Translations under genes and position numbers: made by a program
Shown: positions 39,043-48,524 of the stretch, piece by piece
Layout: each line of letters begins with the position of its first letter
How positions within the stretch are numbered: the stretch's first letter is position 1
NCBI GenBank assembly: GCA_001839685.1
Contig: MLAK01000002.1
Coordinates: 161,464 to 225,463 of the forward strand
Reading direction: 5' to 3'
Origin: Tritrichomonas foetus
Taxonomy: Eukaryota; Parabasalia; Tritrichomonadida; Tritrichomonadidae
DNA: 64,000 bases
Notes under the pieces: generated by a model
Database searches by the model: none
What the model was told of the DNA's origin: nothing
The model's input: the letters and a program-made list of their open reading frames with translations, nothing else

Positions 39043-39369
39043 TTATTGAACTGCAAGTCCGTAGATAGAGACAATGCAGTGCATTGATTCATTTTCCCAT
39101 CGGACTGTAACCATACCATCTGAGTTGCTATCCCAATAGCATGATGAAGAAACGTGAAGACCGCCACCAGCCTTCTGAAGAATAAGGCATTGTGAAACGA
39201 ATTTGTAGGATGGGAACTTTTCGCAGAGTGTACGGAGTGTTGTTTCTAAGATTTCACTGCTCCATTTGTTGACTGAGCTGTGGTCGTAAACTTGATTGTT
39301 TAAAGATGTTTGGATGGCTTGCTCAGTGATTGTGCGGACTGCGTCAGTTTCGAACTTTGGTTGTTGCAT
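39043..39369 (-). CDS. Dynein light chain, Tctex1/DYNLT family
   Basis: Small dimeric light chain that binds dynein intermediate chain; found in cytoplasmic and axonemal dyneins. Seen: 108 residues, standard for the family, with the conserved C-terminal half: KFVSQCLILQKAGGGLHVSS, CYWDS, DGMVTVRWENESMHCIVSIY, ending GLAVQ. These align closely with human DYNLT1 ([40 protein letters not shown]). The single ATG at 39367-39369 gives the expected N-terminus. Whether the partner is axonemal or cytoplasmic dynein cannot be told from sequence. Confidence 0.93.
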   Translation of the reverse strand: MQQPKFETDAVRTITEQAIQTSLNNQVYDHSSVNKWSSEILETTLRTLCEKFPSYKFVSQCLILQKAGGGLHVSSSCYWDSNSDGMVTVRWENESMHCIVSIYGLAVQ

Positions 39370-40103
39370 CTTTTTTCAAAAATAGTGTCAGATTTGTCCT
39401 GTAATATGGCATAATGAAAGTATGTATATTTTTATTATATAATATGTATACGTTAAGTGTTTTGAATTCCCTTTCGAATAATCTAAAAAATAATCATGAA
39501 TAAATAAACGGTCAGTTGGCCAGATTATATTGACCATTTATCATTTGAATATATTTCAATATTAAATTAGCTGGAGAAATAAAACAATTGTTTATATTCA
39601 ATTTCCGGCGGTATTTCTATTTACCATCATGGATCTTTTACTCAATGAATATTTACACAATCTTCTAAATGATAATTCATCTCGAATACATATCTGGGAT
39701 ATTATCTAAATTTAATTCATTTGACAATGATTGAAAAATGTGTTTTTTCTGATTGTTATCAGAAAAATACATCATAAAATTATTTCATACAAAAGATTGA
39801 GTACAAAACGTCTTTTTTCTTTTTTCCCCTATGAAACATGAGTTCACTTCACTCATAAATTCGAGTCTATATCTGAATTTCATTGAATTGCTTTCGCAGT
39901 TTGAATGTCCTTCATAATTCTTGATGCTTTCGAAAAGTTAAAAAATAATCGTAAAAGCAATTTTCCACTTTTTGAATATATTTGTCACACTACATCTTCA
40001 AGCCTTTTCATCAATTTCATTCAAAATTGTTTTCCCTTTTGAACAATTATTGAATACTTTCGTAATTTATTTTTACTATTGATAACAAATCTCGATAAAA
40101 ATC
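39370..40103. other. Spacer between divergent Tctex1 and RhoGEF genes
   Basis: No gene. Two copies of the TAAAYGGTCA element lie here: TAAACGGTCA at 39505-39514 on plus and TGACCATTTA at 39531-39540 (minus orientation). Confidence 0.5.
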
Positions 40104-43100
40104 ATGTGGGTTTGCGTTTGTTCTGACTCAAGTCCCAACGTTTTTCTTGATGCAAAAACAATCCAACATATGAACGCTGAAAATATACAAATGCTGGTAG
40201 CAGAAACTTACCATATATATGGAAACGTATTTTTAAGAACGCCCAATTTCATGATTTTTATAACCAACGAAGACACTCCATTGCAGCAATTTCCAAAGTT
40301 AGCCATCCCCGAAAAATTAGACAGCTACAGCCGGCCAAACTATTACATTTATATTTCCACCAAAGTTGATATCGAAAACATTTATTTATACATTACGATA
40401 CGCCATGGAACTGATCATAAAATACCAAAGTTAGGAGTTTCTTTCAGTGTTGTAGAAGCAGATACGATCAACGTTGGAGAATTATTAGAAAAGTTGCAAA
40501 CTTCTTCAAAATTAGAATTCAAAGTGAAATACTTTTTAGTCAATGGTGTAAAGGTAAAAAATGACGTCAAAGTTAGCGATTTTTTAAATTATCAAAAATT
40601 CCCGCCATTAATTGCAAGTGTAGAATTGACGCCAAATGCTATCCGCGAAATTACCCATCGAACGCAAATCATCAAGGAAATAATTGACACCGAAAAACAA
40701 TATGTTGATGATCTTCAACAAATTTTGAAATTTTGGAGTCCGGCCTTGACCAAAAGAAATATGTTATCACCGACAGAACACGAAGCGATATTTAAAGATA
40801 TCCCTTCTATTTTTAACTGTCATAGTGAGTTCCTCCAAAATTTGCTAAAAATCGAAAACGGTTATTCAACCTGTATTTCACCTTTATTCATTCAATTTTC
40901 AGAGTATTTTAAAGTTTCTAATATTTACATATCTGCTTATCCTCGGGTGAATGAAATATTAGATCAGAAAAGCCAAAATAAAAGTTTTGTTTCCACATTA
41001 TCTGAACTTCGCCAATTAATTGATGGAAGGGATCTTTCATCTTATCTCATTACACCTGTTCAAAGAATGCCTAGGTATTTACTTTTTATGCGTGAATTAA
41101 TTAAACGAACACCTGTATCACATCCTGATCAAGAACTCATCGAGCTTTCCCAAGAGAAAATCGAAGAAACAACTTTAAGTGCTGAAGCTCAAGCAGAAAG
41201 GGCAAAACAACAAACACTTTTATATAAACTTCAAGAAAAACTTAAAAAAGCAAATGTTACTATTGTTAACCCATCCAGACGTATTGCTCGAGTTTTCAAT
41301 GCATTTTTATGTAATCAGCGAAAAGAATCAAAAGCACAAATTTACATTTGTAATGATATTTTATTAATTGTTAAAGATCATGGACGAAATGCTACATTAT
41401 GTCTAATCACACCAATTACTCTATTTCATTATATTCCAATTCTTGGCGATTTTCGATCAATGAATATAACTACATATTATAAAGGCCGTTGTGAAATGCG
41501 TCTAACTTTTGAACAAACAGAAGATCGATTTTCTTTCTTTTCTTTACTTGAAAGTCAACAAAAGGAACAATTACCAGCTTTAGATACTTCTAGATATATT
41601 GTGTGGACTTTTGATGCAATTTCAGAAACAATTCAACCATTAAACGGTGCATCATCTATATCCAATGATAGAACAGTTGTATTCTTTGGTGGTAATGGAC
41701 CACAAAAGACACCTTCTTCATATTTTATGTCATACGATAATGTTCCACTTGATGATATGATTTTATCAAAAATGACAACAATAGAAAGTGGAATAATTGG
41801 TCGAAGAAAACATACATTAAATTGCTTGAACAAATATTTATATTTAATTGGTGGTTTATCATCAGAAAAACCAGTTGATAAAGCAACAGATAAAACAGTT
41901 GATAAAGAGTGTTGTGAAATCATGAGACTGGAAATTGGTACAGGAACATGGTCACGAATTTGTTCACGTTTTTCAATCACAAGATACGGACATACATGTG
42001 TAGTATATGGAACCAGTTTAATTGTATTTGGTGGAAGGAATAAAGCAGGTGAATTTTTTAATGATGTGTTAAGAATCGATACAATTGACAATAATGTTGA
42101 AAAGATTGAAGTTAATGGTGAAATTCCTTTACCACGTGCTTATCATTCAGCTATAGTATTTCATGATCGAATGTATATTTTCGGTGGATGTAATAAAAAT
42201 GGAATACTGAAAGATTTTTGCATGCTTGACTTAAAAGATTATTCATGGAAACTCATTCGTACTAAAAAAGAAGTTTTGCGTCCCTATAAACATCACAAAG
42301 CATTTTTAATTGGTAATGAAATGCTTGTAATTGGTGGTGAAACAAGTCACGGATTAATTAACTCACCAAAACCACCTATTTGTCAAAGTCTGTCTATTAA
42401 TCTTTTATCTTATGAAGTTTATAAAGTTGTTGATGTTGGAAATGTTCCCTACACATTAAAACATTTTGGCGCATCACAAATATCGAATTATAATTTTGTT
42501 GTTTATGGTGGAAAAGAAGGGAAAACACCATTAAGTGCTTTTTATCATCTAAAACTGTGTGTTTCATGGACAGAACAGATTCAAAAAGTCATAAAGCCAA
42601 CATTGAATACCGAGCAATTACCTAGTGAACTTTGGAAGAACTTTATTAGTCAGAAAAAGAGTTTTTCTGTTATTGCACATCGTTCATCAAAAGTACCACT
42701 TGCGAGTATTTCTTCAGCATCATCTAAAAAAGGAATTAAGTTTTATCCGCTTGCATCAAATGATGATATGTCAATTTTAACTCAAAGTATTGAAAGATTT
42801 GCAAAAACGAATGATGAAAATCATCCTTACTTCACTCAAAAATCAAAGAAATATCGAAATTCTTTACAGCCATTCAAATTCCAAGATGAGAAAGATTTAA
42901 TTGTCCCAATAAAATTATTGGAACAAACAGAAAAAGAAAAAACCAAACACACAAAGAAATGGAATCCTGCGTCATCGAAAGTCAAGTCACAATTAAAGAG
43001 CAGCAAACCAAATAATGTTTCAAAGGAAGAAAATAAAGAACTTATCCCTCAAGCTTTAGTTAAGATGAAGGAAAATGAAAAAAGGAAAAAAACTAAAAAG

Positions 43101-43124
43101 AAATGGAGACCAAAATCAAAATAG
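40104..43124 (+). CDS. RhoGEF (DH-PH) fused to Kelch repeats
   Basis: Probable guanine-nucleotide exchange factor for Rho/Rac GTPases, which are abundant actin regulators in trichomonads. Seen in 1006 residues: an unassigned N-terminal region (1-185); a DH domain at about 188-365 with IIKEIIDTEKQYVDDL (the CR1 helix) and SSYLITPVQRMPRYLLFMREL (the CR3 helix); a PH-like stretch at about 385-480; Kelch repeats at about 510-830, with GG doublets as in VFFGGN, YLIGGLSSE, IVFGGRNK, YIFGGCNK, LVIGGET and VVYGGKEG; and a very basic Lys-rich tail. DH-PH with a C-terminal Kelch propeller is not a common animal architecture. One continuous frame, so a true fusion. Confidence 0.88.
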   Translation: MWVCVCSDSSPNVFLDAKTIQHMNAENIQMLVAETYHIYGNVFLRTPNFMIFITNEDTPLQQFPKLAIPEKLDSYSRPNYYIYISTKVDIENIYLYITIRHGTDHKIPKLGVSFSVVEADTINVGELLEKLQTSSKLEFKVKYFLVNGVKVKNDVKVSDFLNYQKFPPLIASVELTPNAIREITHRTQIIKEIIDTEKQYVDDLQQILKFWSPALTKRNMLSPTEHEAIFKDIPSIFNCHSEFLQNLLKIENGYSTCISPLFIQFSEYFKVSNIYISAYPRVNEILDQKSQNKSFVSTLSELRQLIDGRDLSSYLITPVQRMPRYLLFMRELIKRTPVSHPDQELIELSQEKIEETTLSAEAQAERAKQQTLLYKLQEKLKKANVTIVNPSRRIARVFNAFLCNQRKESKAQIYICNDILLIVKDHGRNATLCLITPITLFHYIPILGDFRSMNITTYYKGRCEMRLTFEQTEDRFSFFSLLESQQKEQLPALDTSRYIVWTFDAISETIQPLNGASSISNDRTVVFFGGNGPQKTPSSYFMSYDNVPLDDMILSKMTTIESGIIGRRKHTLNCLNKYLYLIGGLSSEKPVDKATDKTVDKECCEIMRLEIGTGTWSRICSRFSITRYGHTCVVYGTSLIVFGGRNKAGEFFNDVLRIDTIDNNVEKIEVNGEIPLPRAYHSAIVFHDRMYIFGGCNKNGILKDFCMLDLKDYSWKLIRTKKEVLRPYKHHKAFLIGNEMLVIGGETSHGLINSPKPPICQSLSINLLSYEVYKVVDVGNVPYTLKHFGASQISNYNFVVYGGKEGKTPLSAFYHLKLCVSWTEQIQKVIKPTLNTEQLPSELWKNFISQKKSFSVIAHRSSKVPLASISSASSKKGIKFYPLASNDDMSILTQSIERFAKTNDENHPYFTQKSKKYRNSLQPFKFQDEKDLIVPIKLLEQTEKEKTKHTKKWNPASSKVKSQLKSSKPNNVSKEENKELIPQALVKMKENEKRKKTKKKWRPKSK

Positions 43125-43273
43125 AATAGAAATTTATTGTTATTTAAATGTATGATATAAATATCGTTTCTTGTTTTGATTCTTTATTATCAATTAAAAA
43201 CAGAATATATGAATTTTTAACATTTTTTACTAAAGGATAGATTATAATTAAAAATAAAATAGCATAGATAATA

Positions 43274-44563
43274 TAGGGTGTCCGGTAATGTGATGTCACT
43301 AAGTATAATAAAGTCATTTCTAATAAGTCATTTTTTATTGATAAGTATTTCAAAATATGTAGTCTCCATTGGCATCAATAACTTTTTTCAGTCTATTTTG
43401 CCATTCTGCAAAAACTGAAAACAAAGTTTCCGATGGAATTTCATTGAAAATTTGGACTATTGTTTGAATCAAATGGCTTGGTGATTCAAAAACAATTCCT
43501 TTAACTTTTTCTTTAATAGTTCCAAATAAAAAAAAGTCGCTAGGCGCCAAATCAGGTGAATATGCCGGATGTGGAACTGATTCTAGTGAGTTTTCATTTA
43601 TATATTTTTTGACAATTTTTGCCACATGAGGCTTTGCATTGTCATAATGAACAAATAATTTTTTATAATTATTCGAGTTTTTAAACTCAACAATTTTTGA
43701 CATAATGGCTGTAATATAATATGCAGCATTAAACTTTTCATTTGGCGGCAAAACATCAATATGAATTATCCCATGAGGGTTCCAAAATACAGTCACCATA
43801 AATTTAGTGATCTGAAACCCTGGATTTTGAATAGTTGGGATTACTGAGTTTTCAGGAATCCATTGTGTATTGAAATCAGTCTTGGAATAAAACCAAGACT
43901 CATCTCCTGTTATTAAAAAGGTGAAATTAGTTTTTTGTTCTGCATTCAAAATTTTAAGAAGTTTTTTTGCCAATAAAACTCTATTGGCCTTTTGATTTTC
44001 TGTTAGAATATGTGGCACCCATCGAAGATGCACATGTTTATACATTAATTTTGATGTTAAACGATCATAAATTGTCGATTTTGGTTCACCTAAAACATTA
44101 GCAATATATCGACACGATGAATGTGGAAATTCGGTTAAAACATCTAAAATTTTCCAGTCAAGAATATCATAACTTTGGCACTTTTTCTCTTTTTTCACAG
44201 GCTGTGTGTTTTGACTTCTGTTCAGTTCTGCCATGACTCGGTAGATTTGTCTTTGAGACAAACATTTTTCTTTCAAGACACTCTTCATTTCTTCATATAT
44301 TTCTTTGCCCCTTTTTCCTTCAAGCTGCAGAAAAGTTATGATTGAATGTTGATCAATCATTTTTTAATAAACGTGCATCGTGTACGTTTATAAATTATTC
44401 TTTTTTTTTATGAAAAAGATTCTTTATCTCTATTTTCAGTCAAGAGAAAAAAAAATTGTTTTCAAAATTTTTATGTTAACATTGCATAGTTTATTATTTA
44501 TAAATATAATGTATTGATTTCACTTCTAATGTGGGTAGTGACATCACGCCTCCGGACACCCTA
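43274..44563. mobile_element. Complete mariner-family transposon
   Basis: A 1286-base element (43276-44561) bounded by TA on each side. Terminal inverted repeats are 26 bases and match at 22 positions. The left starts GGGTGTCCGG at 43276, the right is its reverse complement ending at 44561, and both end in TGATGTCACTA on the inside. A single intact transposase frame fills the interior. It lies in the gap between the RhoGEF gene and the Rab gene, 27 bases past the Rab stop. Size, TA target and repeat length resemble Tvmar-type mariners of trichomonads. Confidence 0.93.
43350..44360 (-). CDS. Mariner transposase (DD34D)
   Basis: Cut-and-paste transposase of the Tc1/mariner superfamily. Seen in 336 residues: N-terminal helix-turn-helix DNA-binding region (about 1-120), including YIANVLGEPKSTIYDRL; catalytic aspartates in TGDESWF and VHYDNAKPH, and the third in YSPDLAPSDFFLFG, with exactly 34 residues between the second and third, the mariner signature. 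The frame is intact from ATG 44358-44360 to stop, so the copy could be active or recently so. Confidence 0.95.
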   Translation of the reverse strand: MIDQHSIITFLQLEGKRGKEIYEEMKSVLKEKCLSQRQIYRVMAELNRSQNTQPVKKEKKCQSYDILDWKILDVLTEFPHSSCRYIANVLGEPKSTIYDRLTSKLMYKHVHLRWVPHILTENQKANRVLLAKKLLKILNAEQKTNFTFLITGDESWFYSKTDFNTQWIPENSVIPTIQNPGFQITKFMVTVFWNPHGIIHIDVLPPNEKFNAAYYITAIMSKIVEFKNSNNYKKLFVHYDNAKPHVAKIVKKYINENSLESVPHPAYSPDLAPSDFFLFGTIKEKVKGIVFESPSHLIQTIVQIFNEIPSETLFSVFAEWQNRLKKVIDANGDYIF

Positions 44564-44588
44564 TATAAAAAAAGATAAGTCTGGCTTT

Positions 44589-45245
44589 TCAATCGCAGCA
44601 GCTTTTCTTTTCAGGGGCTTTCTGTTCACTCGTGACTTTAATTCCAGTTTTCATAGGCACTGAGTCGTCTTCAAGTGGTAATGAATTTTGAATCTGTGGC
44701 TTCAGTCCTTTTGAGTTTTGTGACATTTTATGAACAATTTCAGTGACAAGGATATTAAAGGCTTCTGCAATATTTGTTGATATAAGTGCAGATGTTTCGA
44801 TGTATAAAAGTTGTTCTGCTTTTGCATATTGAATTGCTTCTTCTTCTAAAACTGTTCTGCTATCTGCCAAATCATTTTTGTTTCCAACTAACATAATGAT
44901 GACATCTTTTTCTGCATTCTCTCTAATGTCTTTTAGCCATCTTGCGGCGGATTCAAACGAAGTTGCTTGCGTGATATCGAAAATAATCATCGCTCCTAAA
45001 GCGCCGTGAAAATATGCCCGTGTAATCGATTTGTAATGCTCCTGTCCAGCAGTATCCCAAATGCTAGCTTTAACAAGTTTGTTATCAACGACAATATTCT
45101 TTGTTGAAAATTCGACACCGATTGTAGATTTTGAATCTTCGCTGAAAAAATCTCTAGTAAATCGAGAAAGTATATTTGTTTTACCGACGCCTGAATCACC
45201 AGCTAGAACAATTTTTACGACAAAATCCTGATTTTCATTCGCCAT
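44589..45245 (-). CDS. Rab-family small GTPase
   Basis: Membrane-trafficking GTPase. Seen in 218 residues from ATG 45243-45245: P-loop GDSGVGKT; effector-region Thr in STIGVEFSTKN; WDTAGQE; GNKND; ETSAL; and a C-terminal KSCCD, an XCCX prenylation signal. After WDTAGQE most Rabs have RY; here HYKS, a substitution in switch II. The open frame starts nine codons upstream at another ATG (45270-45272), but the family N-terminus fits 45245 better. Subfamily is uncertain, with Rab11/Rab2-like features. Confidence 0.9.
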   Translation of the reverse strand: MANENQDFVVKIVLAGDSGVGKTNILSRFTRDFFSEDSKSTIGVEFSTKNIVVDNKLVKASIWDTAGQEHYKSITRAYFHGALGAMIIFDITQATSFESAARWLKDIRENAEKDVIIMLVGNKNDLADSRTVLEEEAIQYAKAEQLLYIETSALISTNIAEAFNILVTEIVHKMSQNSKGLKPQIQNSLPLEDDSVPMKTGIKVTSEQKAPEKKSCCD

Positions 45246-45848
45246 TGAAAATTTATAAAATCGATCATGCATTCAAAAAGTCGCACTAAGATTTTACAAT
45301 TTACAAAATCCTTTCAATTCTCTCAAAAGGATTTTATCAGCATTGATGAAGTAATCCTGAATTCCTGCCATTTATCAAAAAGATTATATCTTCATAGCAT
45401 AAATGCCACATATGCACATTTTCTTTAATGAATGTAGCTTTCATTTTTTAGTTTTTCATACTCACATCAATTATCATCAAACTCACAGTGAACCAAATGA
45501 TTTGGTAACTGGAATGAAATAATTAACAATGCTAAGGAAAGCATTTAATCCAAATCGAAATGTTTATTTCTATTAATATTACCAATAAAATGAAGACATT
45601 CGAAAATATAATGATGGACAATTATGACATTGAAATCATGAGCCTATTCGAAATTGAAATAATTTGAAAAGTAAATATATATAAATTTATATATCTGCAT
45701 TTCGACTTGAAAAAGATTTCGACCAAGTATAGTCAATCATACAATGTTTTTCAGATAATTTTTTCAAGAAAAGAAAACAAAATCATTATGTCATAAATTA
45801 TATTTATTATAAATAAAATAAAAAATAATAATAAAAAAAATAAAAGTC
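45246..45848. other. Spacer between Rab and helicase genes
   Basis: About 600 bases of AT-rich DNA upstream of the Rab gene. No gene seen. Confidence 0.5.
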
Positions 45849-47303
45849 CTATTGTTGCGTTTTCGCTCTTTTCAGGAATTTTTCACCTCTTTTCTGTTTC
45901 ATTCTCTTCACTTTCTGAATGACATTTCTAACATCACGTGGAGATCTCTTGTCCTTTGAAATATATGCGCGCTTTTCCCTTTCTTCTGCCGAAAATGCAT
46001 TTCTTGCAATTTCCTTCGTTCGTGCAATTGCATTGTCGAGATGCTCGAGTTCAATTTCTTCTCTTTCTGTCTGTAAAATCAACTCTATTTGTTCTGCAAC
46101 GTCATCGAGCTTCTTCTGTGAAGCTTCAAGTACAGATTCTGGAATTGTACGCTTATTTACTGGGTTTTTAGAATTCTGAATAACTTCGCGCATCAATTCG
46201 CGATCTTTTTCACCAATCAACGAAACTGCATGTCCGGCATTTCCAATTCTTGCTGTTCGACCAACACGATGAACATAACTACTCATTTGTTTTGGCATAT
46301 TATAATTAATAACATTTTCAATCCCTTTAATGTCGAGTCCGCGCGCAGCAACATCAGAGGCGAGCAAGAATTCTACTTTTCCAGATGAGAAAGCAGCCAT
46401 TGCATCATTACGACGTGTCTGACTCATGTCCCCATGCAATTCTACAACAGGCATATTTAAAGCTTTAAATGTTGCGTACATACGATGGCATCCTTTCTTA
46501 GTTTGAAAGAAAATAACAGTTTTTTTCGTGCAGAGACGAGAGCAAACCGCAATTAAAGATGCTGAACGATTCTCTCGAGTCACTCGAACAAACTCTTGTT
46601 GAAGTGATTCAGAAACAGCAAACAAAGCATCAAGTTCAATTTTGACAGGCGTTTTGAGGGCTAATTCGGCCAATGTGGAAACCGATGAAGTCATCGTGGC
46701 GGTTACTAAAAGTGCCTGTCGTTCATCTGGAAGATTTCGAACAATTTCTTCAATTTGCGGTTGGAAGCCGTTATCAAGGAGTCTATCGGCTTCATCAATC
46801 ACCAAAATTTCCAATGTCTGAAGATTCAATTTTTTGAAGTTTTTGATGTGGTCAACAAGCCTTCCTGGAGTTGCAACGATGATATCTGGCAATGAAAGAA
46901 GTTTTGCTTCTTCATCTTTGGGATTGATCATTCCGCCGGTTAAAAGAAGGGCCGTGAGATTTGTAAAACGAATGAGCGTCTTTAAAACAGAAAATGTTTG
47001 TAATGCAAGTTCACGAGTTGGCGAAAGAACGATAGCGCGGATGGATTGATCTGATAACGGGTTACGAAGGATTCTTTCGACAGTTGGAATTAAGAAAGCT
47101 GCTGTTTTACCTGATCCTGTGACCGCCGATGCGCAAACGTCATGTCCTTGGAGAGCGATTGGTATCATTTCAGATTGAATTGGGGTTGGTTTTTCGAAAT
47201 TGATTTTAGCGAGAGCACGAAGAATTTGATCAGAGAGTCCAAATTCATCAAACGATTCCGCAAGTGGTGGAAGTGTTGTTTCTGTGTCGAAAAAGTCGTT
47301 CAT
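45849..47303 (-). CDS. DEAD-box RNA helicase, DRS1/DDX27 orthologue candidate
   Basis: RNA helicase acting in 60S ribosomal subunit assembly in the nucleolus. Seen in 484 residues: FDEFGLSDQILRAL and PTPIQ; motif I GSGKT (63-67); PTRELA; VIDEAD; TAT (in LLVTATMTSS, where SAT is usual); ASDVAARGLDIKGIENVINY; HRVGRTARIG; and after the core the segment IPESVLEASQKKLDDVAEQI, then Glu/Arg-rich helices like the C-terminal region of DDX27. The match to DDX27 continues past the helicase core, making this the better DRS1 candidate of the two in the window. Shorter than human DDX27 because the long N-terminal extension is absent. Confidence 0.9.
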   Translation of the reverse strand: MNDFFDTETTLPPLAESFDEFGLSDQILRALAKINFEKPTPIQSEMIPIALQGHDVCASAVTGSGKTAAFLIPTVERILRNPLSDQSIRAIVLSPTRELALQTFSVLKTLIRFTNLTALLLTGGMINPKDEEAKLLSLPDIIVATPGRLVDHIKNFKKLNLQTLEILVIDEADRLLDNGFQPQIEEIVRNLPDERQALLVTATMTSSVSTLAELALKTPVKIELDALFAVSESLQQEFVRVTRENRSASLIAVCSRLCTKKTVIFFQTKKGCHRMYATFKALNMPVVELHGDMSQTRRNDAMAAFSSGKVEFLLASDVAARGLDIKGIENVINYNMPKQMSSYVHRVGRTARIGNAGHAVSLIGEKDRELMREVIQNSKNPVNKRTIPESVLEASQKKLDDVAEQIELILQTEREEIELEHLDNAIARTKEIARNAFSAEEREKRAYISKDKRSPRDVRNVIQKVKRMKQKRGEKFLKRAKTQQ

Positions 47304-47758
47304 TTATGGTCGACCAGAGTCATTCCTATCGTCCACTTTTTCGGCTCATGTAAAAAGCTTTGATCAATGCTAATTATTCCAAGCTAGAGTCATGTCCATG
47401 CAGATGTCAGTTTTTGATTTGCTTGTTCTTTTGAATGACCAAATATATATCATGGAATAAATACATTTCAGATAAATCAATTTTTATAGATATAATTCAT
47501 TAAATACATATTCTTAAATATAGCATATCATTTTTGAAAATATATATGAAAAAAATTATTTTCGGAATAATTATTTTTTCTTTTTATTGTGTTTAAATGA
47601 TATGAGCTAATTGATAAGTTATTTTTCAATGAGTTTGTCAAGAATTAGAAATGTAGAAATCTCTCCTTCATAAAATCCTATTCAGAAAATAAAATGATTT
47701 AGCAATGAAAATATTAAATTGGCATTTTTAAACAAGCAACTTTTACAGAATCACAGGA
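47304..47758. other. Spacer upstream of helicase and tRNA
   Basis: About 455 bases, AT-rich, with no gene. It should hold the helicase promoter on its left. Confidence 0.5.
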
Positions 47759-47833
47759 AGTTCTGTGGACCGAGTGGTCAAAGGCGACTGATTCAGAGTC
47801 AGTTTATCGTGGGTTCGAATCCCACCAGGACTA
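47759..47833 (+). tRNA. tRNA, anticodon CAG (Leu-like) with short variable loop
   Basis: Cloverleaf by eye: acceptor AGTTCTG (47759-47765) pairs with CAGGACT (47826-47832), discriminator A47833; anticodon stem ACTGA/TCAGT around loop TTCAGAG, giving anticodon CAG; five-base variable loop TTATC; T stem GTGGG/CCCAC around TTCGAAT. The B box GGTTCGAATCC is perfect. The D arm ACCGAGTGGTCAAAGGCG resembles tRNA-Leu but carries one extra base, and the long variable arm expected of a eukaryotic Leu tRNA is missing. A T6 run follows directly. A decayed Leu tRNA is the alternative. Confidence 0.7.
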
Positions 47834-47839
47834 TTTTTT
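47834..47839 (+). terminator. RNA polymerase III T-run terminator
   Basis: Six consecutive T immediately after the discriminator base of the tRNA, the standard Pol III stop signal. Confidence 0.7.
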
Positions 47840-47892
47840 AGGATTTTTTATTTGAGAAAGCATTCAAAAAGTTAGCAGTTTTCGTTTGTATC

Positions 47893-48308
47893 ATGACTTC
47901 TCTATATGATGTTATGAAGATTGAAGAACGAGATAATAAAGAAGAAAATCAAATTATTATAGTTTATAATGGAGAGAAAATTAAAACAAATAAATTTTTG
48001 TTATTTCAGAAATGTCGATATTTTCGAAAACATCATGAAATATTTCTTCAGAAAGAAATTGATCTTTTAGATAAATGTTCCAATCAAACATTTCGAAATT
48101 TCATTCTTTCGATGCAAAATCAAGAATTGAAGTGAAAAAAGAACACACATTCTTTGTATATTTAGAATTAAGTTTAAGTTATGAATATCATGAATTATGT
48201 TTTAGTCTTCAAAAGTATCTTCATTCGCTTCCATTATATCTTGCTCTAATGACTTTCTTGATAACTTTGAAAGCAATTAATATGCGAAAGAAGAAGAAAA
48301 TCACATAG
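47893..48308 (+). pseudogene. Frameshifted BTB-like gene fragment
   Basis: The first frame (47893-48135, 80 residues) reads like the start of a trichomonad BTB-like protein: IIIVYNGEKIKTNKFLLFQ, then YFRKHHEIFLQKEIDLLDKC and TFRNFILSMQN. It ends at a premature stop, while the next frame carries on in the same style (VKKEHTFFVYLELSLSYEYH) to 48308. A single missing A in CAAGAATTGAAG near 48126-48132 explains the switch. The piece is also far shorter than a full family member. Domain call from pattern only. Confidence 0.55.
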
Positions 48309-48524
48309 CTGAATTGATTGTATAGTTTTATATTGTCTCAATTCCCCAATGTTTTGTGAGTTTCTGGAGAGTTTTATTTATTAAATAATACAATTCTCAT
48401 GATTAATGATACTTGATTATTTTTTCATTAAAATTAAGCGTTAAAAATTATAATTTATAGAAAGAAATCGAAGAAATTAGCAAATATGATCAATATATTA
48501 TATTTAATAATTACTGTTAATAAT

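Noticed and set aside
43144..43353. 69-codon frame at the mariner left end
   Set aside because: Crosses the TIR boundary and has no similarity to transposase or host protein.
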